NCBI GenBank assembly: GCA_964498095.1 | Contig: CAZCFY010000005.1 | Location: forward strand, 124,001 to 188,000 | Direction: 5' to 3' | Length of the DNA: 64,000 bases | Source: SG-bin7 sp964498095 | GTDB taxonomy: Bacteria; Bdellovibrionota; Bdellovibrionia; Bdellovibrionales; SG-bin7 | Part shown: one piece after another, positions 44,584 through 53,020 of the stretch | Position numbering within the stretch: the stretch's first letter is position 1 | Layout: each line of letters begins with the position of its first letter | Position numbers and translations under genes: made by a program | The notes under the pieces: generated by a model | The model's input: the letters and a program-made list of their open reading frames with translations, nothing else | What the model was told of the DNA's origin: nothing | Databases searched by the model: none

Positions 44584-45060
44584 TCAAAAAATGTAAAAAG
44601 CGCGTCTTGAACCGCGACAAACTATATCGTCGTCGCCATTTTCGGCCACGATCAGAGTCGAACCGTACTCAAAATAAACGCCCACGGGATTGTCGCCGGG
44701 GAAAGCCAAAACTTCAGTTACCTTGTGGTCATTAACTATATAGTGGGTAACGACAGGGCCATAGGCGCGGCGGAAATAGCTCACGGCATCGTGGACGGTT
44801 TGAATTTTATCTTGCTCAGAATCGCCGTAACTGCGCAGCGATTCCAAAGCTGCGACTAACAATTGTTGTTTAATTAACCCCGGCAGAGCCTCAATCTGTT
44901 TGCGGGTCGCACGCTCCAGGTTATAGGACTTGCCTTGCTTCCAAGTGTCATTCTTTACATCTGTTAAACCACATTGCGCGCCAAAACGGGGCCCCGAGGA
45001 GATGGCAAACGCCCCATGGCACGCAAAGAAAAGACTAAAAATTAGGATTTGGCCTCTCAC
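44584..45060 (-). CDS. Secreted protein of unknown function
   Basis: 158 residues from GTG 45060, which follows AAAAAAGGAGC at good distance; an upstream in-frame TTG would place that element inside the gene. Signal peptide about 1-22 (FFACHGAFA). Mature part alpha/beta with two cysteines (FGAQCGLTD, DDIVCRGSR). No family recognised. A TATAAT about 60 bases upstream lacks a clear -35. Confidence 0.68.
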   Translation of the reverse strand: MRGQILIFSLFFACHGAFAISSGPRFGAQCGLTDVKNDTWKQGKSYNLERATRKQIEALPGLIKQQLLVAALESLRSYGDSEQDKIQTVHDAVSYFRRAYGPVVTHYIVNDHKVTEVLAFPGDNPVGVYFEYGSTLIVAENGDDDIVCRGSRRAFYIF

Positions 45061-45147
45061 GGAAGCTCCTTTTTTAATAGAAGCTCGTGGTAACAAATAA
45101 TGGGGAAAGCAAATATCAAATAACTTAAATTATAAGTATTTCAGACG

Positions 45148-45633
45148 TCAGGAGCGCATGTTGTCTGTCTGCAGAGGAATTCCAAAATCCTGACCGCGCA
45201 CGAACTGAATACACTCCTGCAAGCTATCAATGCTTTTGGAAGTAACACGGATCTTTTCGTCATTGAGTTGCGCCTGTACTTTTATTTTTGAATCACGGAT
45301 GGCTTTCATGATTTTTGACGAGTGCTCTTTATCAATACCCTGTAGTAATTTCACGGTTTGCTTGAGCATCATTCCGCCGGCGGGAATTGCTTTTTCGAAT
45401 TTCAGCGCCTTAATGTCAATTCCACGCTTATGCATTTTACTTTGGAGGATGTCCTTCATGGCATTGAGCTTATATTCGTCGTCGGCGTTAATATGGATCT
45501 CTTTCTTATCCCATTCGATGTTAGATTTACTGCCGCGAAAGTCATAGCGGCCGGCGATCTCCTTCTGAGCCTGGTTAATGGCATTATCTACTTCTTGCAT
45601 ATTGATTTCTGAGACAAAATCAAACGACGGCAT
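45148..45633 (-). CDS. yajQ: YajQ-family nucleotide-binding protein
   Basis: 161 residues, full length. Begins MPSFDFVSEINMQEVDNAI, with AGRYDFRGSK and the C-terminal SIDSLQECIQFVRGQDFGIPLQ typical of the family. Cytosolic two-domain ferredoxin-like fold; some members bind c-di-GMP and act with transcription factors. The role here is known only by family. Divergent from the globin gene with 47 bases between. Confidence 0.95.
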   Translation of the reverse strand: MPSFDFVSEINMQEVDNAINQAQKEIAGRYDFRGSKSNIEWDKKEIHINADDEYKLNAMKDILQSKMHKRGIDIKALKFEKAIPAGGMMLKQTVKLLQGIDKEHSSKIMKAIRDSKIKVQAQLNDEKIRVTSKSIDSLQECIQFVRGQDFGIPLQTDNMRS

Positions 45634-45680
45634 AAAATCCCCTTGTTCTTTTCACTCGGCTTCGCTAAAAATTCTGCATC

Positions 45681-46052
45681 ATGCCATATCACGATAGCTT
45701 AAAGTTTTTCAAGAGGGAAATCATTGAGAAAATCTTGCAAGATTATTTTAAAATGGCTGTTAATGATCCTATGATCGGTTATCTTTTTGCCGGTAAAGAC
45801 ATTGAGCGCCTCATTGAGAAAGAAATAGAACTGACCATGGGTTTTTTTGATGAAGAGGTAAAATACACGGGCCGGAGTCTCGCGCAAGCGCACCGGCCAC
45901 TTAGAGTCAAGAAAGGCGAATTTGACCGCCGAATGGTACTTTTACGTCAGGCGATGGAACAAAATAATCTGCCCAAGGAACTTATAGACGCTTGGCTGGC
46001 GCATAATGAACAAGCGCGGGAAATAGTTTTAAATGGAAACTTGGATTGTTAA
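45681..46052 (+). CDS. Truncated haemoglobin-like protein
   Basis: 123 residues. Helical; the pattern YKM-type DPMIGYLF, YTGRSLAQAHRPLRVKKGEFDRRMVLL matches group I truncated globins, with the proximal His in QAHRPL. Probably binds haem and O2 or NO. No ribosome binding site; TTGTTC-17-TAAAAA at 45643-45671 would give a nearly leaderless message. The last 20 bases overlap the RlmI-like gene, an unusual pairing. Confidence 0.75.
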   Translation: MPYHDSLKFFKREIIEKILQDYFKMAVNDPMIGYLFAGKDIERLIEKEIELTMGFFDEEVKYTGRSLAQAHRPLRVKKGEFDRRMVLLRQAMEQNNLPKELIDAWLAHNEQAREIVLNGNLDC

Positions 46053-47301
46053 AGAAGGTAAAGAAAAGCGCATCCAACGTAGACATCCGTGGGTGTTTGC
46101 TGGCGAGTTGCGCCCGGAAAGCTTAAATTCGCCTCCGGGAGAGTTGATCAAACTTACCGATTCCCAAGGTGAATTCCTGGCTTTTGGGTATGGAAATACT
46201 GACTCGACGATTTCCTTTCGGGCTTTGTCTTTTTCTGCCGAAGACGAAAATGTCGGCGACCAGAATTGGCTTTACGAGAAAATAAAGAAAGCCTGGGCGG
46301 CACGGCTTAATCAGGGAATGAAATACAGCTACCGTCTTTGCTATTCCGAAGCAGACGGGTTACCTGGACTCATCATCGATTATTACACACTTAGCACCGC
46401 CAGCGGCACGAGGAATGTGGCCTCCTGCCAAATTCTTACTGCCGGGATGAACGGACTTTTTGAAAACTTAAAAGAAGCGCTGGCACGATTGTTTGATTTT
46501 GAAAACACCGCCATCGTCATCCGCAATGATTCCAACATTCGCCGCTACGAAAATTTGCCCGTCGAAAAGCCCTACGCCCTTAATCTTCCAAACGGAATTG
46601 ATTTAAAAAACGCCGAAGTTTTGCTCTTAAACCCCATCACCGAGAAGCCCATAATTCTTAAAACTGATTTTTTGGGTGGACAAAAAACAGGATTGTTCTT
46701 GGATCAATCCTGGAATATTCGCGTGCTTTGTGAAATTCTCGCGCGCCGGGCCGCCACGCAAGCCTCGATGAGCTTTCGCATTTTAGATTTGTGTTGCTAC
46801 GTGGGACAGTGGTCTACCCAGCTGGCCCATTTTCTGATTCCCCTAGGCCATAAAGTAGAGGTCACTCTTTTAGACGCCAGCGAAAAGTCTCTGCACTTCG
46901 CGGCCGAAAACGTGAGGGCGACCGGGGCCTCGGTCAATGTCATTAGAGGTGATGTCCTTCGCGACTTAATGAAACTTTCTAGGCAAGAATTTGACGTTGT
47001 CATTTCCGATCCCCCTGCGTTTATCAAAAATAAAAAAGAAATTTCCCAAGGCAAGCACGGTTACCTCAAGTTAAATACCGAGGCCTTTCGCTTGGTCGCT
47101 AAAGATGGGTTTGTTGCCACGTGCTCGTGCTCGGGCTTACTTAACGAAACTGATTTAGACGAAATACTAAAAAAGGCCGCTAAACGCTCGGGGCGGGAAA
47201 TGTTGGTGGTAGCCCGTGGCGGTCATGCGCCCGATCACCCCGTTTTGGATACGTTTCCTGAAGGACGCTATCTGAAAATGGTTCTCCATCGGTTCTTGTA
47301 A
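46033..47301 (+). CDS. rlmI: RlmI-like 23S rRNA methyltransferase
   Basis: 422 residues. N-terminal PUA-like region (VKEGKEKRIQRRHPWVFAGEL), EEHD-type middle domain, then a SAM-binding Rossmann fold (~225-420): LDLCCYVGQWSTQLA, SDPPAFIKNKKE, and CSCSGLL at the catalytic cysteine position of m5C enzymes. Members methylate C1962 of 23S rRNA. The last 122 bases overlap the end of the radical SAM gene on the other strand. Confidence 0.88.
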   Translation: METWIVKEGKEKRIQRRHPWVFAGELRPESLNSPPGELIKLTDSQGEFLAFGYGNTDSTISFRALSFSAEDENVGDQNWLYEKIKKAWAARLNQGMKYSYRLCYSEADGLPGLIIDYYTLSTASGTRNVASCQILTAGMNGLFENLKEALARLFDFENTAIVIRNDSNIRRYENLPVEKPYALNLPNGIDLKNAEVLLLNPITEKPIILKTDFLGGQKTGLFLDQSWNIRVLCEILARRAATQASMSFRILDLCCYVGQWSTQLAHFLIPLGHKVEVTLLDASEKSLHFAAENVRATGASVNVIRGDVLRDLMKLSRQEFDVVISDPPAFIKNKKEISQGKHGYLKLNTEAFRLVAKDGFVATCSCSGLLNETDLDEILKKAAKRSGREMLVVARGGHAPDHPVLDTFPEGRYLKMVLHRFL

Positions 47302-48814
47302 TTTCTAGTTTCTGCCAAATTTTTAAAAAAAGTTCGCTGTCAAAATTAGGATTAACCGCAAACCCACTTGGAGTATCCGCCAAAAGCTCGCCGTGACGAA
47401 ATAAATGATTCAATATAAAAAGGCCACGTTCTTGGCGACGGTCGTGGGAGTTCTGTAAACCCTTTAGAAAATTAATAATTCGCGTGGTGAGAAATAGCGT
47501 ATAAAGCTGCGAACGGTTAATGTGTGGAGTTTCATTTGCCATTGCCGTTAGCCGTGAACGCACGATACTTTCCTCCGTGTTTTTACTTCCCATCTGAATG
47601 GCTATTGGAGAATTCGGGGTTAAGTAAAAAGGTGATGCCCCTAAAAGTACCGGTAACCGCGCCGCAAAGGTCATCGTCTGAATCATGCTATCCAAAGTTT
47701 CAAAGGGTAAGCCAAGAATTTGGTAAGAAGTAATTTTAAATCCAAGCTCAAAAGCAGTGCTTACTACCTCTAAATAACGTTCAATGGTGTGCGGTCTTTT
47801 GGTTGAACTCAAGACACTTTGATCCGAAGAAACTAAGGATAAATTTAGACGCGAAAATCCCGCCGTCTTCATCAAGATCAAAAGATCACGGTCAAGACTT
47901 AAATAAGAAATTCCATTCATGGCAACTAACTCCAAACCACCAGCGGGAATTTCTTGGGCAATTTTTTGACAAAGTTCCGTCATTTCTTTTTTATAAAAAG
48001 TAAGGTTATCATCTTCAAAATCAATGACGCGAAATCCTTGTTCATAACGCAATTTTATTTCGGCAAACACGTTGTCGACTGAGCGGCGGCGGTACCTTGG
48101 GCCAAAAGTATTATGAACCGAACAAAAACTACATCTATGCGGACAACTGCGCGACGTAATCATGAAGGTCATCGGCTTGCCTTCATAGGTGTAATTCTTT
48201 AAATCAAAATCGGATAGATCTGGGAATGGGATGTCATCTAACTGAAAGTTTTCTCCCGCGGAAATTAGTTTTTGCGGAGGCCGCTCACCCCTCTTAAACT
48301 TTTCTACTAAATCACAAAAACTTTTTTCGCCTTCTCCACAAATCACATAGTCGATTTCTGGGGACTCAAGCAGACTCTCAGGTAAAGCGCTGGCATGGGA
48401 CCCGCCCACTGTCACAAGACAACTCCCGTTGGTGGCGCTTTTTGCAATCTGGGCCACTTTTACGACTTCTCTAAAATAGGGCGAAAAAAGCGCCGAGATC
48501 CCCACAACATCAGGCTTTTCAATTTTGATTAATTCTTCAATTTTTTCCCACTTAGCGCCAAAGTGATAATAATTATGGAAGCCGCAGAATGGACTTGAAT
48601 CATTTTGGCCATAATATTTTTTTAAGTAAGTGAGCTCTTTTGGGAGCTTTGTAGTGTGTCTCCCATGTCCGCGATGAAGGTCGAGAATCTTAACCTTTAC
48701 ACCCTCTGTGTTTTTTAAAAGTGCCGACTTGAGATAAGCGAGACCTATCGGCTGCAGACGAACGTCGGTATCATAGAAGTCTTCAACGGGGGGTTGTATC
48801 AATAGTATTTTCAC
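47180..48814 (-). CDS. B12-binding radical SAM protein
   Basis: 544 residues. N-terminal cobalamin-binding region (~1-175; KILLIQPPVED, DVVGISALFS, VTVGGSHAS). Radical SAM domain from about 205 with the cluster motif CPHRCSFC, then ERYLEVVSTAFELGF and LGLPFET. Products and substrates of such enzymes vary widely; none can be assigned. The C-terminal ~40 residues lie antisense inside the rlmI gene and look non-conserved (PKRGDRAHDRHGLPP), suggesting the stop was lost and a new one used. Confidence 0.87.
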   Translation of the reverse strand: MKILLIQPPVEDFYDTDVRLQPIGLAYLKSALLKNTEGVKVKILDLHRGHGRHTTKLPKELTYLKKYYGQNDSSPFCGFHNYYHFGAKWEKIEELIKIEKPDVVGISALFSPYFREVVKVAQIAKSATNGSCLVTVGGSHASALPESLLESPEIDYVICGEGEKSFCDLVEKFKRGERPPQKLISAGENFQLDDIPFPDLSDFDLKNYTYEGKPMTFMITSRSCPHRCSFCSVHNTFGPRYRRRSVDNVFAEIKLRYEQGFRVIDFEDDNLTFYKKEMTELCQKIAQEIPAGGLELVAMNGISYLSLDRDLLILMKTAGFSRLNLSLVSSDQSVLSSTKRPHTIERYLEVVSTAFELGFKITSYQILGLPFETLDSMIQTMTFAARLPVLLGASPFYLTPNSPIAIQMGSKNTEESIVRSRLTAMANETPHINRSQLYTLFLTTRIINFLKGLQNSHDRRQERGLFILNHLFRHGELLADTPSGFAVNPNFDSELFLKIWQKLEITRTDGEPFSDSVLQETYPKRGDRAHDRHGLPPTFPAPSV

Positions 48815-48919
48815 GACGGCACAATTTAAATTTACCTACGGACTTTTAGCAAGTTAATTTCCGGTTATATTCGTGTAAATCCCTATATTTATTCTAAAAA
48901 ATAGCCGAAAAATTTATAC

Positions 48920-51688
48920 GTGTCGCACGATCAAAAGGCCCCAGAGGGCGAAAAACTTTTAATTTATCCGCTCGCGGAATCGCGATTGGATCGCCTAACC
49001 GAGCGGTTACGCGGTTTTGGTTATAGGTTTATTCAAGCTAATTCCGTAGCGGAAACAAGTAAGGTAAAAGCAGGAGATCCAACCCGTCTGGCAATCATTG
49101 AATTAAACACTTCCGAAAGCAACAAAGACGCCACGGAATTTATCGCGGCGATTCGCAAAATTTCGCAGGTAATGAAGATCGTCGGGGTCTTTTATGGGCG
49201 CCTCCAATACAACCCACAGACGTTACTGTCTCAAGGCATAGAATCTATATATCAAATTCCCTTTGAAGAAGAGGTTTTAATCAACTGCATCTTCGAATTC
49301 GCGCCCATTGAACTTGATAACGATCACTTAACTCTCGACTCCCTTTCGCGCGTCAACGTGGTTGAGCTTGAGTGGTCCGAGGCCCTGCCATTTGATTTGT
49401 TTGTTTGCTTACCACACAATAAAAAAGTAATTCAATACCGCCAGAAGGGACAGAGTCTCGACATAAAAACTCTGGAGAAATTCCGCCAGCATAAAGATTA
49501 TTCCATTTATATAAAAAAGAATGAACTCTCTACTTACTATACTTACACGGCGCAGATACTTTCCCGCTTAAAAAATGATGAACGCTTAACAAAAATAGAA
49601 AAAGAGAGAAAGTTAAGTGGAGAAGTCCAAAAGATTTTAGGAAATCTGTTTTCGCACCCTTCCAGCGATGAACGCGAAGGGCAAGAGATGGTCGAAAACG
49701 TGCGTAAAGTTTTAAGTCAAATGGAGGGCACCGATGGTACACAAAAGGAATTTTCCAATGTGTTAATGGAGCTTGCGGCGCAAAACATGACAAACTACAC
49801 TCACTGCCGCAATGTTGCGACCTATTGCGCATTATTTGGCATGGCTCTTGGTTTTCATGAGCCGGAAACTTTACAAATGGGTGGATTCTTACATGACATC
49901 GGCATGTCGGACGTCGATCCAAAACTTGTCGCCAAGCCCTGGAGTGAAATGACAGAGGCGGAAAAGGAAATTATAAAACCTCACACCGCTAACGGCGCTT
50001 TGGCGATTCAATTTAAAAAAATGAAAGTTTCTGACCGCGTTTTAAAGATGATCACGCAGCATCACGAACGCCCCGATGGCTCCGGTTATCCTTTTGGTTT
50101 GCGTGGTGACGAAATTGATGTTTTCGCTAAAATCTGTGCCTTTGCCGATGAATTTGATGAATTAACAAGTATGCGCTTTGGTCAAATGACCCGCACTCCG
50201 CTGGAGGCCATGAAGCGTATCTCCGGTCTCGACGGTAGCCCGCCACTCTCCGTTTACGAAGAGAAAGTTTTTAAACCTTTAATAGTTTCGTTCCTGGAAC
50301 AATTTGGCGAAGAAGTTCCTGAAAAATTAAAAGTGACCGTCGCCGAGCCCGAAACCTCTAAAGAAACTGTAGCTCCCAGCGTACCAGCGGCCCTAAGCGC
50401 CCCTCTCTCCACAGAGGAACCGGCGCCACTAGCCCCGCCAATTCCAACGGAAGAACCCGCTGTGGTTAGCGCGCCCGAGTCCGCTACTGAAAATCCGGGA
50501 GTGAAAATCGTTGAACAAGAAGTTAAAATCGGCAAAGTGGAAACGGGACCAACTCCCTTATTTGTTGCCGACAACAAACCCCTCTTTGACGCCATTAATG
50601 AGGCAAGCCTTGATGGAATACAAAAGGCTCTAAAATCAGGTTTAGATATTAATACTAAAGATGAGGCGGGACAAACGCCAATCATGGCGGCCATCATTAC
50701 TGGTAAGCGCGATATTGCCAAAGCGGTCTTAAGAGCAAAGGCTGACATGAATATGCAAAACGCCATAGGCGCAACACCCCTTATGCTGGCCATCGAAGGG
50801 GGAAATTTTGAAATGTTTAACCTTCTCTTGGTGCACGCCTTCGAAAACAGTTTCGTCCCCGGCGCCGATCAGGCAAAATCCGGAAAAACCTGGGCATCAA
50901 ATGTTCTTGATATTAACTTAACCAACAAGACCGGAGAAACAGCTCTCATGGTGGCCGCGCGCGTGGGAAATGATCAAATGTTTGAAGCCTTGATGGATGC
51001 TGGTGCAAATTTATACAGTAAGAATACCGATGGCCAGACGGTTCAAGAGGTTGCAAAAGCGAATGGCCACCCTTCAATCGTCGAAACTATTGCCCGTTAC
51101 GAAGCCTTTGTAAATCAAGGTTCTGATGCGTTTGGCGAGGCCTCTACCGAGCCCGCACCCGAAACCCAGTCTGATATTGACGTTAAGGCACGGGATAAAG
51201 CGGGACAAACGCATCTTATGAAGTTTGCAGCGCTTGGCAATGCCGATATGGTTAAAAAATTAATTGGCTTAAAGTCCGACGTCGACGCCAAAGATTTTAC
51301 CGGTTTCACTCCCCTATTACTCGCCGCTAAAAAGGGATCCTTAAAAGTCGTTCAATTACTTTTAGACGCTCAAGCAAATGCTAATGCCAAAGACGGCCAA
51401 GGCAAAAATTCCTTACTTCATGCGATAGAAGCCGGAAGTGCCGATCTCATAAAACCCCTGGTCAATGCCGGCTGCAAAGTGGATAGCCGTTACTTGGGAG
51501 CCACGCCTTTAATGATTGCCGCCTACAGCGGAAATATCGAAGTGGTAAAAGCCTTAGTGGGCGCCGGTGCTAACGTTACCGAAAAGGATGGCAAAGGTAA
51601 AACTGCGGCTGAATACGCCAAGTCACGAAATCACGCGGCTGTCACTGACTTTTTAGAGCAGCAAGGCAAAGGCAAAAAAGTAGCCTAG
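48920..51688 (+). CDS. HD-GYP domain protein with C-terminal ankyrin repeats
   Basis: 922 residues. N-terminus (~1-130) resembles a degenerate receiver. The HD-GYP phosphodiesterase domain (~270-430) keeps H325-D326 in FLHDIGMSD and HHERPDGSGYP (381-391), so c-di-GMP hydrolysis is plausible. A Pro/Ala/Glu linker (~480-545) leads to about eight ankyrin repeats (~550-915; for example GQTPIMAAIITGKRDIAK, GATPLMLAIEGGNFEM). GTG start, no ribosome binding site. Ankyrin repeats may bind a partner and localise c-di-GMP turnover. Complete; the fusion is unusual. Confidence 0.88.
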   Translation: MSHDQKAPEGEKLLIYPLAESRLDRLTERLRGFGYRFIQANSVAETSKVKAGDPTRLAIIELNTSESNKDATEFIAAIRKISQVMKIVGVFYGRLQYNPQTLLSQGIESIYQIPFEEEVLINCIFEFAPIELDNDHLTLDSLSRVNVVELEWSEALPFDLFVCLPHNKKVIQYRQKGQSLDIKTLEKFRQHKDYSIYIKKNELSTYYTYTAQILSRLKNDERLTKIEKERKLSGEVQKILGNLFSHPSSDEREGQEMVENVRKVLSQMEGTDGTQKEFSNVLMELAAQNMTNYTHCRNVATYCALFGMALGFHEPETLQMGGFLHDIGMSDVDPKLVAKPWSEMTEAEKEIIKPHTANGALAIQFKKMKVSDRVLKMITQHHERPDGSGYPFGLRGDEIDVFAKICAFADEFDELTSMRFGQMTRTPLEAMKRISGLDGSPPLSVYEEKVFKPLIVSFLEQFGEEVPEKLKVTVAEPETSKETVAPSVPAALSAPLSTEEPAPLAPPIPTEEPAVVSAPESATENPGVKIVEQEVKIGKVETGPTPLFVADNKPLFDAINEASLDGIQKALKSGLDINTKDEAGQTPIMAAIITGKRDIAKAVLRAKADMNMQNAIGATPLMLAIEGGNFEMFNLLLVHAFENSFVPGADQAKSGKTWASNVLDINLTNKTGETALMVAARVGNDQMFEALMDAGANLYSKNTDGQTVQEVAKANGHPSIVETIARYEAFVNQGSDAFGEASTEPAPETQSDIDVKARDKAGQTHLMKFAALGNADMVKKLIGLKSDVDAKDFTGFTPLLLAAKKGSLKVVQLLLDAQANANAKDGQGKNSLLHAIEAGSADLIKPLVNAGCKVDSRYLGATPLMIAAYSGNIEVVKALVGAGANVTEKDGKGKTAAEYAKSRNHAAVTDFLEQQGKGKKVA

Positions 51689-51736
51689 TCAATTAACCCA
51701 AAGCCAAAAAAATGTGTCCTCAAACCAGGGGGCACT

Positions 51737-53020
51737 ATGAATCTAAAAATCAAGTCAGGTTTTCTGCTAATCGTGGCATCGACACTTGCCTGTGGCATCG
51801 TGGACGATTCGGTCTCAAAAAAACAACAAGATGATACAAAGGTATCAGATCAGGTAATCTATGGCGATGACGGGCGCCGTGATATTTACCAAGTAAGTGA
51901 GGAAAAATATTTAAGCCGCGCTCTAGCGACCGTGGCACTTGTAGACGCCGCAAAACTTTCGCCGATCACTGGCGGTTGGCAAATCAGCGGCGTGCGCTTT
52001 GGTCTTGAATATGGGCTTTGCGCGAGTGAGCCGTATCTAAATCAGGAAACTGCCGCGTTTTGTTCTGGCTCTTTAGTCGGAAATGATCTGATACTCACCG
52101 CTGGCCACTGTATTTCTACGCCATCGGACTGCCGTAACGTGCGTTTTGTTTTCGGTTTTGCCGCCGAGTCCGAAAATTCCACCCGTAAAAACTTTGGACC
52201 TGATGACGTCTACGAATGTAAAGAAGTCCTTCACTCGCAGGCAACTCCTAACGGGGCTGACTTCGCAATCATTCGGCTAAATCGCGAAGTTGTCGGCCGG
52301 AAGCCCCTAAAATGGAGAGAGTCTGGTACAGTCAGCCCTGCCGATCCCGTTTATGTGATTGGACACCCCGCCGGGCTTCCGCAAAAAGTTACCTTGGGCG
52401 GAAAAGTCAGAGGCGTGCAGGCGGAATATTTTGTGGCCAATGTCGATACGTATGGCGGCAACTCAGGGTCTCCCGTATTTAATGAAATTACGGGGAAGAT
52501 CGAGGGCGTGTTGGTACGTGGGGAAAATGACTTCGTCTATGAGCGCGGTTGCCGCGTTTCCAACCGCTGTAGCGAGGATTCTTGCCGCGGTGAAGACATC
52601 ACTCGCATTGACAAAGTTTTGGCCTACCTTCCAAGCGGCGAAGTCCCACCACCCCCGCCACCCACGGGCGGCAAATTCGAGGCTAGCGCGGGACCGAACG
52701 CAACAATCCCTGACAACAGCACAAAAGGCGCAAGTTCGGTTATAAAGGCTAACCAATCCCTCAATAACCGTCAGGTAAAAGTCAGCATAAATATAAAACA
52801 CAGTTACCGCGGTGATCTTGTCGTAACTTTAACGGCACCCAACGGAAAATCAGCGGTTTTACATAATCGAACCGGAGGCAGCGCGGACGATATTATTGGT
52901 ACTTATGAGCCGGCTTCATTTGCCGCGGCGACAAGCGCCGGAAGTTGGACTCTCACCGTAAAAGATTTAGCACGCATGGATGTCGGCCGTCTCGTGGAAT
53001 GGCGATTAGTGTTTGAATAA
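51737..53020 (+). CDS. Trypsin-like serine protease with P-type C-terminal domain, lipoprotein
   Basis: 427 residues. Lipoprotein signal VASTLACGI. Trypsin-like domain (~65-300) with triad H124 (TAGHC), D175 (GADFAIIRL) and S243 (GGNSGSP); several cysteines may pair. A run of six prolines links to a proprotein-convertase P domain (~315-427; IKHSYRGDLVVTLTAPNGK, GSWTLTVKDLA). GGGGGCACT precedes the ATG. Likely a surface or secreted protease. Its stop is directly followed by the stop of the convergent sensor gene, zero gap. Confidence 0.9.
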   Translation: MNLKIKSGFLLIVASTLACGIVDDSVSKKQQDDTKVSDQVIYGDDGRRDIYQVSEEKYLSRALATVALVDAAKLSPITGGWQISGVRFGLEYGLCASEPYLNQETAAFCSGSLVGNDLILTAGHCISTPSDCRNVRFVFGFAAESENSTRKNFGPDDVYECKEVLHSQATPNGADFAIIRLNREVVGRKPLKWRESGTVSPADPVYVIGHPAGLPQKVTLGGKVRGVQAEYFVANVDTYGGNSGSPVFNEITGKIEGVLVRGENDFVYERGCRVSNRCSEDSCRGEDITRIDKVLAYLPSGEVPPPPPPTGGKFEASAGPNATIPDNSTKGASSVIKANQSLNNRQVKVSINIKHSYRGDLVVTLTAPNGKSAVLHNRTGGSADDIIGTYEPASFAAATSAGSWTLTVKDLARMDVGRLVEWRLVFE

